Source of the DNA: Dryas octopetala | Taxonomy: Eukaryota > Streptophyta > Magnoliopsida > Rosales > Rosaceae | Length of the DNA stretch: 64,000 nucleotides | Reading direction: 5' to 3' | NCBI GenBank assembly: GCA_963921425.1 | Contig: OY992838.1 | Span: 4,340,001-4,404,000 of the forward strand | In this document: positions 23,866 to 36,489 of the stretch, piece after piece | Layout of the letters: each line of letters begins with the position of its first letter | Position numbering within the stretch: the first letter of the stretch is position 1 | Notes under the pieces: generated by a model | Seen by the model: the letters and a program-made list of their open reading frames with translations, nothing else | Told to the model about the DNA's origin: nothing | The model's database searches: none | Program-made: the position numbers and the translations under genes

Positions 23866-24976
23866 TTTTGTTCAAATATACCATCAAGTTATCTTTGCGG
23901 GATCAATATATATATATATAATGGTAATTAACTTCTCCAAACTCCTCCATTTAGGGAATTGCTATTAACTTCTCAAACTCCTCCAATTGGGAAATGCTTT
24001 TCGTGCTCACACAATAGTCATGATTTGATGCTTACTCGCTAGCTTATATGCGTCGGTGTACCGTAACTAATTAAGATTATCTTCTTCTTTTTTCATGCCT
24101 TCACATTCGTATAGATGATGGGAAATTCTGAAATATTCATACTCTTGATTTAATTTCCTTTTATTCTTTGTTAGAAATTGTTGTATTATATTGGAACACA
24201 AAAACACTCATTTTGTAGAGAAATTATTGTGTGTGATCGTAACAACACGTGATATACAAATCCACTTAAATTATAACACGTGTATAATAATTAAAAATTA
24301 AAACTCTCAATTCTAAACTCTAAAAAATATTCTTAAAATCGCACACGTGTTATGATCTAAATGGATTAGTAACGTACATCACGTCATTAAACCACATAGT
24401 ATTACGGTCACATATAATAATTAATGTACTTGCATCTCACTACCAGAAATTAACGTAACTTAACTTCATGCAAGTAGGCAAAATAAATTAATTTGTGCTA
24501 ATCAAATTGTACGTTTGCCTCCATAAAATTCAAGCCATACATGCATTTGTCCTCGCATTCACCTTACCAATCACTAAATTTGAGTGTTGGGAACCACATG
24601 TTATTGTACTTGTGCTTGTGTATTTTCCATTATTGAAGTGTGAATGTACAATATGAGTCATTTCTTGCTAGCTAGCTTGACCTCACTTACTTAGGTCATT
24701 GTCTGATAATGATACTCATATTTGGACATAGAAAGGTTTTGGTCATCTCAAAGAAGAGTGGTTGCAAAAACACACACACACAAAGAAAAATTATAAAGGA
24801 ACTTAGTGCATGCATCGTGCTTATAAATCATTTAAATATAGCTAGGCAGCCTAGGCAAGGGAAGTAATATATATTTGTAAATTTTTACGTATGTAAGCAG
24901 AGGCTCAAAAGAAAATGGCAGTGTCATAGTCACTGACGCATACCAATGGTGAAGAAATATGGACCACAACAAAACA

Positions 24977-25038
<62 letters not shown>

Positions 25039-26191
25039 GGAATTTATTACCAATAATTTGGAAAAGATTTAGGTCATGAGTCTCATGACATTGAATTCTA
25101 GTACATTAAGTTATTGTATATAATAGTTGAGAGGGACAATGAGTTAGTAATACCACATCAAGTGGTTGTAAACTTGTAATACTAATGGAGGATGATGCAG
25201 AACGCATTTCCAAACACCTGCATGCGATTTGCAAACCAAACAGGCAGTAGAGGCGGTATAAAGTATAAACATAAACATAATAATTTGACCCAAAAAAAAA
25301 AACTTAAACATAAACATAAAAACATTTTATTAGGTCGAGGCAGTGGTACGACGGAATCTGGTATGATACTCTCTTCCTACATCGCTTTCTGGGCCGGGCC
25401 CCAAATAGGCCAGGGCATTGTGCTGTGCGCTCCAAAAGATTCGCATCACATGTTCTGTCTTATTGTCAGTTGAGTATCTCCCAACTTTCCGCTAGTTGAT
25501 TGTCAAAAAGATCCCCCCGGCTCACAAAGTGGCTTTGGCCTCCCCACCCCAGTAAAATTTTAATCTACTGCTTAATTTAATTCATTTGCTTCGCTTCAAT
25601 TTACTTAATTTAATCATTAAAAGTGGTTTTCGTCTTAATTTTTGACCCCTATAGGCGGCTATAGCGCATTGGATCTTGATTTTTCATTCTTTTCCCTTTT
25701 CTCGGCAAATAAAGTTTCTTTTCCTTTTTATTTTTATCTTTTTTATAGAAAATCTGTGATTAGTGAGATTTTTAACAGGCAGTAAGGGAATACAAAGAGG
25801 TACAACATTCAACACTCTTTTTTTTTAAGGAAAATACTAGGGTGCCATCTAAAGATTCGGATGCTCTACTTAATTTTCAATATTAATCGTGTCAAAAGTG
25901 TATGAGTAAAAGGGTTGTAAATTCATAACATTTTTTTATTGGATAAAATCAAATATAAACCTTTAAATTTGTAATACGCGATTGGCCAAAACATGAGTTT
26001 TTTCTTGCCTTCCCAAAGTAAGGTTTATTCTCATCATTTCTTCCTTCATTGTTATGGTATGTAATACCTTAAAATCGCATGAAAATCTTATTCCGAGGAA
26101 TGAAAATGAAATATTGTTAGAAGAAACAAACTTCAGTCAACAAACGTAGCATGTCTTATCACATTGTGAAAAACATGGGGATGATTATTGC
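23866..26191. other. AT-rich intergenic region
   Basis: No gene seen. It contains the AAT microsatellite described separately. A stretch at 25180-25500 is slightly more GC-rich and has a 93-codon frame, but it shows no family features. Confidence 0.5.
24978..25037. repeat. AAT trinucleotide microsatellite
   Basis: About twenty uninterrupted AAT units. Read on the minus strand it gives a run of tyrosine codons in a frame that is not a real gene. Confidence 0.9.
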
Positions 26192-26625
26192 CACAGTAGC
26201 AGAGCCACAATGAGGGCATCGGGGTCATATGACTCCAATAGTCAGATTGTTTCACTCTTACAATATTGTGTCTGACCCCATTATTCTTTTAGATAAAAAA
26301 AATTAGACCCTATTTTGTATGAATATTAGAAGATGAGTTTCTTATTTAAAAACAGTGTGTTACTTTACTTTCTATGTGTGCTTTTGGCTATTGGCTTGTT
26401 GTGTTTATTTTTTTGGATTAATTTAATTAGTTTCTTATTTGATTATTTATTTTATGTCTGCTAAATAAATGAAGATGGCACAAAATTGCAAATACTTTTT
26501 TTTTTTAATTATAGTTGGCTCTCACAACAATTATAATTAAGAGGCTAAGATAAGTAGATACAACAATTGAAAAATTTTCTATTGTTTTCATGCCCCCATT
26601 ATGATTAATTCTAGCTACGCCCCTA
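26192..26625. mobile_element. Short hAT-like MITE (434 bases)
   Basis: The right end, read inwards, is TAGGGGCGTAGC, close to the common plant hAT end. The left end, CACAGTAGCAGAGCC, is a mutated version. Flanks read ATTATTGC (26184-26191) and ATTATTGG (26626-26633), agreeing in seven of eight bases, as for an aged hAT target duplication. No coding capacity. Confidence 0.55.
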
Positions 26626-26633
26626 ATTATTGG

Positions 26634-28550
26634 TACTTGGTTTTGTTTCCTAAACCCTTGGAAATAGTAAAAAGGAGATTCAAAAACATAGGCGCTTAGT
26701 TTGGCTATCCAAATATCTACAAAGGAACCAATAGTTAATCAAATAGATGGTTCTCATGCACTATTTATAAGGTCCAATGTATTTGTCCCAATGTTCGTGG
26801 TTGGTGGCATGCTTCACCACCATCACACAGGATACGACACAAGGACAATAACAGGTGCTTTAATTTTTGATATCCTATCAGGCTATCGATCAATGTTCAA
26901 TAATAAATACAAAACATGCACTGTGTGCTCAAACGGCTATCATCAGACTATGAGTGTTCCAAATTCTTCACAATGCCTGCTTGCTATAGCTAGTGGGGGC
27001 GACCAGCCAAAATAACCAAATCCACATATCTGCGAATAAAGGACTTAGTGATAGATTTCATCGACAACACTCCAAATTTCTTACTGAATCGAACTGGACA
27101 ACTGCCTTTTTCAAGATCTCTCAGAAGAAAATAAGTTGTTGAAGAAGATGGAACAGAGCTCGGGACCAAAATGGACAGAGATGGAGCAGGCAACTAATTA
27201 AAGCAACACCTTACACTATACTCAACGAACAAGTTGCTCTAGCTTGTCGACCTTTGCCATCCACAAGAGGCAAATAAAACCTCCAAGTCTAAACAATCTA
27301 TTAAATTTTTTGTTTTATCTGCCCTGCCATATTTACACATTATCTTATTTGTTAGAAATTAATCAATTATCGTGGCCCAAAAAAAAAAAAAAAAAAAAAA
27401 ATCAATTATGTACATACTTGAATATTTTATGCAATCCCATTTCTATGTGGTGACCAATTGCCTTTATCTGTGAGCTTTACAATACATAAACCGAAAAAAA
27501 AAAAAAAAAAAAACCCAGTTCAGTACGTCAGTGTTTTGGCATACACATTATTGACCACATAAACATTACACAGCCAGGGATTGCTATCAATAATGTATTA
27601 ATGTTAATGTGATCCAACTCAAGTTCTGACCTAAATATAGTAAAAACGAACATAATCACGTGTCTAGTTGGTGTCCAACTCTCTTGTAGGTTCCGATATG
27701 CTCAACTGGGCTCGTTTATCTGGGCCTTGGATTCGAGTGAGCTTTTGGCTGGTGTAGTTCAAGCCTTTATGGTTTCTGACTTCTTTATTTTTTTTTGGGT
27801 CAAAATAGTTTCTGACTTCTGACGTTCAACTTTCGAACCAAACTTCCTTGAAAGCCCAAGGCCAGACTTTAATGAATTGGAGTAAATCTCAACATGCTAT
27901 TCTTTATTGACCAAGTAGCTATATCAAAGTTCCTTGCCTTATTCTTGATTGTTTGCATTTAAATATGTGGGCCTCAGTTCAATTCTTTAGGGCTCAATCT
28001 TTAGGATCTTCTTATTCTTATCCATTGGGCAATTCTGTGTGCGACTCGTGATTGGTGAATTAATAACAAACATTCTATGTAGTTTCTGATGAAAAACAGA
28101 GCTAATTAGCTAAATGCGCTGTGTGGTTAATTACGTAGGTTAACTATAACATGTTTAAGCTTTAATGATATTTTAAATTTGTTTATGTCCAAGTCACAGT
28201 TCTAATTGAATCTTACTGACGTATATATTCATGAGTCATCCGTAGTTGCATAATTTCACAAGCACCATAATTTATTCATACAAGACCAAGAAAAAAGTGC
28301 ATGTGAAGGAAAACAAAATAAAACACTCAGTTTCAATTCTGTATTTCTGTACGTTTACTGTACGTACTAGTATATGCTATATACTTTTGTTAAAAAAAAA
28401 AAAAACAAAAGAAGAAGTTTCGGGGTCAGATTATACTTACTTTCACCCCCAATAGTCTTACTTTCACCTTTAAAAAAATAAAAGTAAGATACTCAATTAC
28501 TCATAAAGTCCTAATGCATGGAATAGCAGAGTACCAATTTAAAAGCTTAT
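26634..28550. other. Intergenic region without a recognised gene
   Basis: It holds a 104-codon frame at 26701-27015 with no recognised motif, poly-A runs at 27379-27400 and 27494-27513, and otherwise AT-rich sequence. Confidence 0.5.
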
Positions 28551-29186
28551 TGTTCGTATGATTAATCGTCTGGGCATAACGACAAGTCACACAAGGCCTA
28601 ACACCATGCTGTTTGGGCCTAGACCCAAAAGACTAAGTCCTTCCTGGGCTCCTAGCCCATGATCTACTAGGCTCCGGCCTCATAGGCTCCGGCCCCCTGG
28701 GCCCTGGCCTCTTAGGCTCCGGCCTCCCAAGCTCAAGCCTCCCGGGCCCCCGACCCGTGTCAACTCACTCGGATCCTCGAGACCGGTGCCACGTGGCGCT
28801 CCTACAGTGCAAGTCACCACAAAGGACACGTGTCGTCACCGGATTGGTTGACACTCTTCCAAAGGTACTATAAAAGAGGTACCTTCTGTTCACAAAAGGA
28901 CAACTGAAATCATTATTATACTATTCACTCACTCTGCTTTCAGATCTCTCTGAACACTGACTTGAGCGTCGGAGGAGCTTTGGCCGGCACGACACCGGTG
29001 CCCTTCCCGCTCACTTTTGTGTACTTGCGCAGGGTGCTTTGGATATCATTCTCTCTCATTACTCACTAGTCGGACCCAGCTACCCGTTCCTGCCCCACTT
29101 CGACGTGTCGTCCACTCAGTGGTGGGTCAACGGGCCTACGTGGTTCGACTCGACGTTGACTGCTCTACCATTTTTGAGCATCAACA
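28551..29186 (+). mobile_element. Solo LTR of an LTR retrotransposon (636 bases)
   Basis: The segment starts TGTTCG and ends CAACA, and is flanked on both sides by the perfect 5-base duplication CTTAT (28546-28550 and 29187-29191). It is GC-rich against its surroundings, with a repeated GGCTCCGGCCT phrase, a TATAAAAG box at 28869-28876, and an R-region phrase GACTTGAGCGTCGGAGGAG. I associate that phrase with large plant Ty3/gypsy LTRs. No internal region or second LTR is nearby, so this is the product of recombination between two LTRs. Confidence 0.88.
28869..28876 (+). promoter_or_regulatory. TATA box of the solo LTR
   Basis: TATAAAAG in the GC-rich LTR, about 90 bases before the GAGCGTCGGAG phrase. 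It may still be able to start plus-strand transcripts. Confidence 0.6.
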
Positions 29187-29191
29187 CTTAT

Positions 29192-32140
29192 GAATTGGGG
29201 CATTCAGACTACCAGAAAAAGAAATAGAATTAAAACCTACCAATGAATTATGAAACAGGTTTGCAATGGACCACTGTTGCTGCCCTGGCTACTAGTTAGT
29301 CAGAGTAGTATAGTCCATCATAATCATATGGACCACTTGTACGGTCGTGGCATGCATGGTTTGGCCAACCCAAAAGTAATGGACCTTGTTTTAACATATT
29401 ATTGTAGCCTCCTCCACCTTCATAAAACAAATTTAGATGATGAATTGATGGTGATGAACCAACTGCAGTGCAGGGTTGTCTTCACTTGTTAAAGTCTCAG
29501 ACTCTGAACAATGTATAGTACGTTTGGCATTTCATGAGATAGTGACACATACTGTATCTATCAGACAGAAGCAGGCCTAGCCCAGCCCACCAAAGCCCAT
29601 TGGATACCCATCCTGTTGATGTACGTGTATGTGTATGTGAATGACGACTCATCATCAACTGTTCTCTCTCTCTCTCTCTCTCTCTCTGCAGCCACACTGC
29701 AACAATGCAACAAACAAAACCTGGAATAAACAGCATTCAAAAATATCCAAAATTTAAGCCACTCACGCGTCCAATGTGCATCATCTTCTGCATACATGCC
29801 AAACTTATTCATGAATTTCAATGTCCCATCTTTTCTCTCCACTCTGTCTCCAATCTTCTTCTGCATAATGGGTCCACTCCAACTGCATATGTATGATTTC
29901 TCATTTACTATGCTTTACTAATAGTAATGGACGTATATAAAACTGTCTCCTCGACATTTCGGACCCAATTACACTTTGCGCCGCATCTAATCTATGTTAG
30001 GGTGTGTTTGAATCAAGGACAGTATATGCTTTCATTGATTCAATAATTCTATAAACATAATTGACAAATTCATTCAATAATTCTAAACATAATTGGGAGG
30101 TATTCTTATATTGAATACTACCTCCCATATAAATTTGATGATGTCTGAATAAGTTTGACTTTGATTTAAACTACTTGACCATAGGACTCAATAACCCTTC
30201 TATAGCGATGACCTTTGTTTTAGAAAAACCAGCCCTACCTCTAAATTAATTAATGATCAACAACCTACCCTGTGCTTGGATACGACACTAGGCTGATACA
30301 ACAATAAAACGATTTATAGAGCTTTATTACTTTATGACTTATGGTTTACTTGACTTTTCAATTTATTTCTCTCATTCTAGTATTTTATCTAAAAGCCTAT
30401 TCAGGTGCAAACGTTCACATCCAGCATTAAGCGTTCAATAACCATTGCCAAGCACTCGGTAGTGCAAAAAAATTTGGTACCGAGCGCTCAGACTTTGTTT
30501 ATCTGCGTTTATGTTATAATTTAGCTTTGGGATTTTGGACGGAGCTAAAGCCTAACATAACGCTTCCACAAATGTTATTTTATACTCTAGGAGGGGATGA
30601 GGTAAACTTATCAGCCTATACCCTCAAAATCAGGTGAAGAAACTGCTTGTAATGCTCGCTTGATTTAAAAAATCTTCGCCAAGCTCTCAAAGAAGCTACC
30701 GAGCGCTCAGTGGCACATTCACATGTTCGCTTGTCCACACCTTATCGAATATGTTTTACCTATATGATATTATGCGTCGCATATAACATAATGTTTAATA
30801 AAATACTTGATCTAACATATCATAGGTAAACATTAATATTTTTATAAAAATATTAGCGAAGTGAAGTGTAGTTAACAAAATATGCCGCATCTACTTACTA
30901 CATTACCTAAGATATGTCTTATGGCTCGGATAGAACAACATAAACATGAGGAATTAGAGAATTAATGTGAATTGATAAAAGGGGTGAGCTTTGCAGAGTT
31001 GAAAGAGATGCAGCATATCCATAAAAGATGTGAAGATGTTAAGCTGGAACCCATTGTTGGCGCTCTCTGTGGTCTTGATCAACAATCCATATCTTATCAT
31101 TGTCTTTCTCTCTTTTTCTTTTTAGGTTGAAATAGGCTACAGTCTATGCCCAAAAGCAAACAAAGTGCTTGCAACAACAAAGACATCTCAAACAAAATCA
31201 AAAGATATTGTTCCCCGATTTCAGCATTCCCCACCTTTCACCTTTTACCTTTTCTTGCTTTTTCTAGCCATGTTCTTTGGTTGCCATCTAGCTAATTCTA
31301 TCTAAAATCTCTCCCTAATCTTCCTTCTGCTATGCTATGCCTCCTTTTTGTTGATAATGCGGCTTAATTCTACTTCCTTTTTGGCTCCTCTTTTCTTTAA
31401 TCCCACCTTTCAACCATTGCTTACCCACCTCAAGGTCTCAAGTCTCAACCCAATTGAACCCAACAAAATCCAAGTGTTAAAAATATGTTCATATGTCATA
31501 TATGTTTGTACCATAGAATAGAATTTTCTGTAAAATTAAAGATCCATCATAAATTTTTGCATACATATCATATTATGATCATGTGGCAATTTAAGCTCCA
31601 CTTCAAACACGAAAAGGAAATAATAGTACATAAGTCATGAGGGTGACACTTGCGTCCAATCTATAGACTATATACAATATAGTCCCCATTACCAAATACA
31701 CACCAGCAGTAGACTGCAATCTGCATATATACGTGTAGTGTATATGAGATGGTTAATATATACGAAGGGAAATTTGAGGCAAACCAACTTCTTATTTTAT
31801 ATTACTCCCGACAATCGCGGTGCATTAGAATATTAGCAGATTCAAGTATTATTTAAGTGAGCTCAGACAGAACTCAGAAGTAGGAAGCATTTCATTTTTT
31901 TTTTTTTCCATAAAAAGGAAGTAGTAGAAAAGCACATGCAGTGGCTCTTGTGGGTGTCTCTTGTGAGCTACCAAATGGTCCAAATACCAACGACTATATA
32001 TGAATTTGAGATCTATAGGTCCAATTCTTTAACTACAAGTTGCAGCAATCTAATGAAAAAAATTAGACAAAATTGGGTTATGATTCATAAAAGATTAAGA
32101 AGTTGATATTAATTCAATTGAAACAATCGTAGAAACTCAT
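29192..32140. other. Intergenic region without a recognised gene
   Basis: AT-rich DNA. Around 30440-30710 a 14-base phrase, TACCGAGCGCTCAG, occurs twice about 220 bases apart in otherwise unremarkable sequence. No gene seen. Confidence 0.5.
29663..29687. repeat. TC microsatellite
   Basis: About twelve TC units in non-coding DNA right of the solo LTR. Confidence 0.85.
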
Positions 32141-32579
32141 AATTAAAACAATGATCAAACCATCAATAGTTTAACTGATGTCTAATTAGAACTGGGGCAC
32201 CGCTAGCTAGGGTCACAAAACTTAAACTATATTCATTTAGTAAACGAATTTGATGAATAAATTTGTTGATCATAGCATTATTGTTAAAAAAAGATGGGAT
32301 AATATCTTCCAAATTTCTCAATGATCACACTATTTTAGTTTTTATCTTCTTTTACATAATTAAAATAATGATCAAAAGAACCATAATTTAAATGATTTCT
32401 AGTTAAAACACGGGCACCACAAGCTAGAATCACAAATCTTAAACTATGTTCATTTTGTACACGAATTCGATGAATAAGTTTATTTATCCTAACATTATTG
32501 TTAAAAAAAAAAAAAAAAAAAGATGGGCTAATATCTACCAAATCTTTCAATGATCAAATTATTTTAGTTTTTATCTTGT
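32141..32579. repeat. Tandem duplication of a roughly 220-base unit
   Basis: Copy 1 (32141-32357) and copy 2 (32358-32579) both begin AATTAAAA.AATGATCAAA and end ATTTTAGTTTTTATCTT. They share a GGGCACC..AGCTAG segment and ATTATTGTTAAAAAA in the same order. Copy 2 has an expanded A run of about 19 bases. The copies differ at many positions, so the duplication is old. Non-coding. Confidence 0.85.
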
Positions 32580-33812
32580 GAGGGTCCAGTGTAAGAATTG
32601 ATTCCTAATTCAAATAATTCTCATAAGGCTCATCATCTAAACAAGAGGGTAATCTTATATTAAAGAAGGCCATTAATTTTCTTTCCAAATTAGAGGCATG
32701 GGCATTTCATAGATGCAGTACCAAGGTCTTTCTCTATATTATTTGTAGCTCTGGTTGACTTAACCCTGTTGGGTGGGTTTTACTACATAACCCTTCTATA
32801 ATTATAAGAAAATGAACTTTGGAAACATTGAATGGTCCTATACTCCTAATATAGATGTGTATATATATATTGCATATAGCCATATAGGTAAGACAGAGAG
32901 AAGCGTATGCATTGAAAAATGAAAATGAGGATGGACGGTGTTACAGATTGGGTGGTGGGTTACACCTGTTGGTCCTCCTGTTCCAGTCATTAGGGCAAAT
33001 TTCAAACCCAAAGTCATACAAGATTGAGCGCTTTCATCGAGGTCAAACCTCTAAGTAATAGTCACAATATTTTGAACACCTAAAATGACAGTGGCCGACA
33101 ACATGTTCCTATAAGCACATGCATACAAACCCCTTTCTTAATCGGTCTTGTTGAATGTTGATCTCCCCCCCCCCCCCCCCCCCCATTTTAATTCTTCGAG
33201 AAAAATCAGACTACAAATATGTGATTTCATGTGTTAACAATGCAAAACTTTAGTGCATTTTTTGGACTACTGGTTTATCACTACCTGCCAACCAAAGGTC
33301 CAAAACCAATATTACATTGCAACTTGCAAGTGTATCTTTGATTTTATAGAAATTAATAATGATAAGTAGCAATGAGAACTTTGATCATGTGGAGGAAGCT
33401 GCGTAGATAGATATTATTGTTTTCTTTTTGTTGTTTTCTTTAAAAAGGGCCATGCAAGATTGCAGAGATATATAATAATACTGCCTGCTGCTACTGCAAG
33501 TACTCAATTCATTCATTGCTATTGTTGTTGATGTTCTTAAAACTTTACTCCGGATAAAATGCCAACCATCTCTGCTTCCCAATCCCATAATACCCATCTG
33601 AACTCAGATCCTAAGGAACAACAGTCCAAATTAAGATGATCATCCGGGAAATTGGATTAGGATGAAAACACAGAGATGGTAAGCAATTTAACAAATCACA
33701 TACAAGGAACATAATTAAGGTATTATTAGACATGCGAGACTGAGACTATTTTTTGGATCCTTAAATTTAAAAAAAAAAAAAAAAAAGATGGGTAGTGGAA
33801 CCAATTGAGGAA
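32580..33812. other. Intergenic region and cyclin 3' side
   Basis: No gene is seen. It contains the C20 run described separately. The sequence next to 33812 is the expected 3' UTR of the cyclin, including an A run at 33769-33786. Confidence 0.5.
33165..33184. repeat. C20 homopolymer
   Basis: Twenty uninterrupted C bases in AT-rich DNA. Long C/G runs are rare in plant genomes and are also a common place for sequencing-length errors. Confidence 0.85.
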
Positions 33813-35335
33813 CTAGCGAGGGATGATGGTGAGAATATGATCTGCTGCTGCTGCTGTAGCATTGGTCGTGTGGTCCTGAGCCCTGCTTTTCTTGGACAGA
33901 GGCTCCGGCGAGCATGAGACTGATGATGCCACAGCCCACGAGTCATTTGAGCTCTCGGAGCTGAATGACACGTCCATTACCCCATTTGGGCTGCCAGGGA
34001 TTGAACCAAACTTGCGCTTCTTGGATTGATTTCCATGGCCTCCTGATGACAACTCCAACGCCAGCTTACAGCAATCATCCACCTTGTCCTGTTTAATTTT
34101 AACAAAAATCCGAGGACTTTAATCAACATTGCACATTCAATGTGGGAAAGATCAGTACTTTAAGATTCAATTGTCGATGGTTTGAAGTTTGGATTAAGGA
34201 AAAGCATTAGAACAAACCTTGTCAATTCCGAGAATACCCAAGAGCTGGTTTTGGTATTCGACTTGAAGACAGGGTTCAATGTTATTGACAACGTGCAGCA
34301 TTGTAGCAGTGGCCATTACAGATGGAAGAAAAGACATGAACCTAGAATCTGCAGTTTAAAGGGCAAGAAAGAATCAATATTTTGTAAGGCAAAATCTTAA
34401 AGATTTCAACTTTTTCTTTGTTTGTTGATGTTATTGTACAAAGGGGTTAATCCGATTGGGGTGATGGGGGTTACCTGAAATGAGATTGAGAAGGATGAGC
34501 TCACACCTCTTGAGGAATTCCCAGCAGAGATGGTCTTTTAAACCAAGCCTCCTTGTGATGTAATCGATGAATGAAATTGGGGTCACAGGGTTCATCTTCC
34601 ATTGGAGCGTGGAGAGCACCAAAAGCTCCATTCTCTTAATCGTTTTTGCTTCAAACACATACTTACTCTCCTCCACCTAAAAATGAAGAAACCCAATTGA
34701 TCAGTGAGCAAATCAGGACAGAGAGGCACCAAATTACAAGCATTAATTAATCAAACAAGATTCGACAACCAAAAGACACATACTTGCAGGTCGAGCAATA
34801 GGGGCACTTGGGTCTCCTCCACTTTGGCAGCAAGAGAGAGACAAGCCACAGCAGCGAGCTGGGTCATCCATGGTTTCTCAATCTGAAACTGGAGGCTGAA
34901 GAAGAACCTGTCAAGGTAGTCCACGGCAAGAAGGGCAGTGAGAGCAGAGAAGGAGTAGTAGGCATTGACTCTGAGCATCCACTCCACGGCCTCTTTACGA
35001 GCCCCAGCCAAAGAAGAGTTAGTTTGGAGGGTCTTTTGGAGCTCATTTTGTTGTTTCTCTTTGGATAACAGAGAGATTAGCTCCTCATCGTCCCAGAACA
35101 GGTCTTGCTCTAGCAAGATTGGAGGAGGCTTTATTGGTTTGTATAATGAAATATTGCTGTAATTATAACTATCTTCTACTACTTCCTCTTGGAAATAGTC
35201 CAGTGCTGTCACTTGCTCCTCCAAATGCTCTTCTGAGCAATAAAGAGCGTCCAAATGGAATGTTGGGTTTTGTTGTTCTTCACTTGATTCTTGATGATGA
35301 TCACGATGATGGTGGTGATGATGATGTTGATCCAT
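33813..35335 (-). CDS. CYCD3: D-type cyclin, CYCD3 class
   Basis: Four exons on the minus strand (35335-34784, 34676-34475, 34348-34218, 34088-33813) join in frame with GT-AG introns to give 386 residues, normal for CYCD3. Residues 31-35 (LYCSE) form the LxCxE motif that binds retinoblastoma-related protein. The cyclin box includes [25 protein letters not shown] and [14 protein letters not shown]. The second cyclin fold includes a [16 protein letters not shown] block and GILGIDK. The Ser-rich C-terminus suits a short-lived protein. It partners CDKA to drive G1/S entry in response to cytokinin and sugar (family knowledge). The N-terminus has a run of seven histidines encoded by CAT/CAC repeats. 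Confidence 0.96.
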
Positions 35336-36109
35336 CTTCTTCTGAGAAGAAGAGGTTTGGTTCTGGGTTCATTACTTCATAATTATAGGCCGGAGGCTTA
35401 TAGGATCGATATGATCAAGAAGAAAAGAGAGGGCTTCAAATCACTTAGCTCTCTATGGCGCTCTCTTTCTCTCTCTCTCTCTCTCTATCTGTCTCTGGTG
35501 AAAGAGCAGAGTGCCTAAGGGAGTGAGACCAGAGCCCCAAAGATGCGTTTTATTTGTGGGTTTTCTTCTGACAAAAAAAAAAATGTCTGTTTTTTATTGG
35601 GAGCTCGCGTGCATAAAACCACAGGGGACCTCACCTCATGTATGGGCCATGCAGCACGACAAGTTGACACGTGACCCATTTTGTACCTTCTATACTTCCA
35701 TTTCGGTCCCACCGAATTCTGGCCCCACTCATCACCCAAACCCAATCCCACATCTGATCTAGGTCATCGGATCCCATCAACCGTCAGATCGAGCACCATG
35801 TTATCAACGGATATATTTGTAGAAAGATGAATAAAGAATGTTCAGAGTTGGTTCTGACTTCTGAGAGTATGATCTTATATGTTGAGAGTTCTCAAATTCA
35901 GTAATGCTATTTAGATCAAATTAATTGACCAAATTAGAGGAACTAAGTGAGGTGTGACTTGGGAAGTGGTTCTCATCTCCACATCTCCCCAAGTGACACT
36001 TCACTTGGTCCCTCTTATTTGATTATTTAATTTAATCAAAATAGCATTACTCTTCTCAAATTGAGTATAATCTTATGAATCTTATATGCTTATATATCAA
36101 GCTTCTTTT
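35336..36109. other. Cyclin 5' UTR and promoter side
   Basis: A CT-rich leader (CTCT repeats at about 35465-35490) lies 130-150 bases upstream of the cyclin ATG. Small frames on both strands here overlap each other and look spurious. Confidence 0.5.
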
Positions 36110-36450
36110 ATTAAGAGATCTCTTAAATTCATCACGAGGTTCATTAAATATTGTATTTCAACAATCCAAATCGTTTATTTTGTAAGTATCTATTTCAAAA
36201 TCATTTATAAAAAAAAAGTAGATAAATCGAAAATCATTAAAATACATTCTTTTGATCAAATAAATAAATGAACAAAATATTTTCAATAAACACTTGAAAT
36301 GGTGACTATTTAATCAATGGTCAAATGGTTTTCGATTTATTTAATTTTTTGCGAAGACGATCTTTTAATAGAGACAAAACAAATAGATAATTCCGATTAT
36401 CAAAATACAATGTAAAATAAACCCTATAAAAGATCTTTTAAATAAACTTA
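36110..36450. mobile_element. Palindromic (foldback) MITE-like element B
   Basis: The left arm (from TTAAGAGATCTCTTAAATT) and right arm (ending near AAAGATCTTTTAAATAA) are diverged inverted copies, including GTATTTCAACAATCC on the left against a mirrored TTATCAAAATACAATG on the right. The centre holds AAATCGAAAATCATT and its mirrored GGTTTTCGATTTATTT. Ends and target duplication are not clear. It resembles the element at 23480-23865. Confidence 0.55.
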
Positions 36451-36489
36451 TTTAAGAAATATCTCAAAACTTACTTATATATTACAGTA

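Noticed and set aside
26701..27015. 104-codon frame with a His-rich patch
   Set aside because: No recognised motif, AT-rich surroundings and no conserved neighbour; kept only as a mention in the intergenic entry.
29039..29227. 62-codon frame
   Set aside because: It lies inside and across the end of the solo LTR, which is non-coding.
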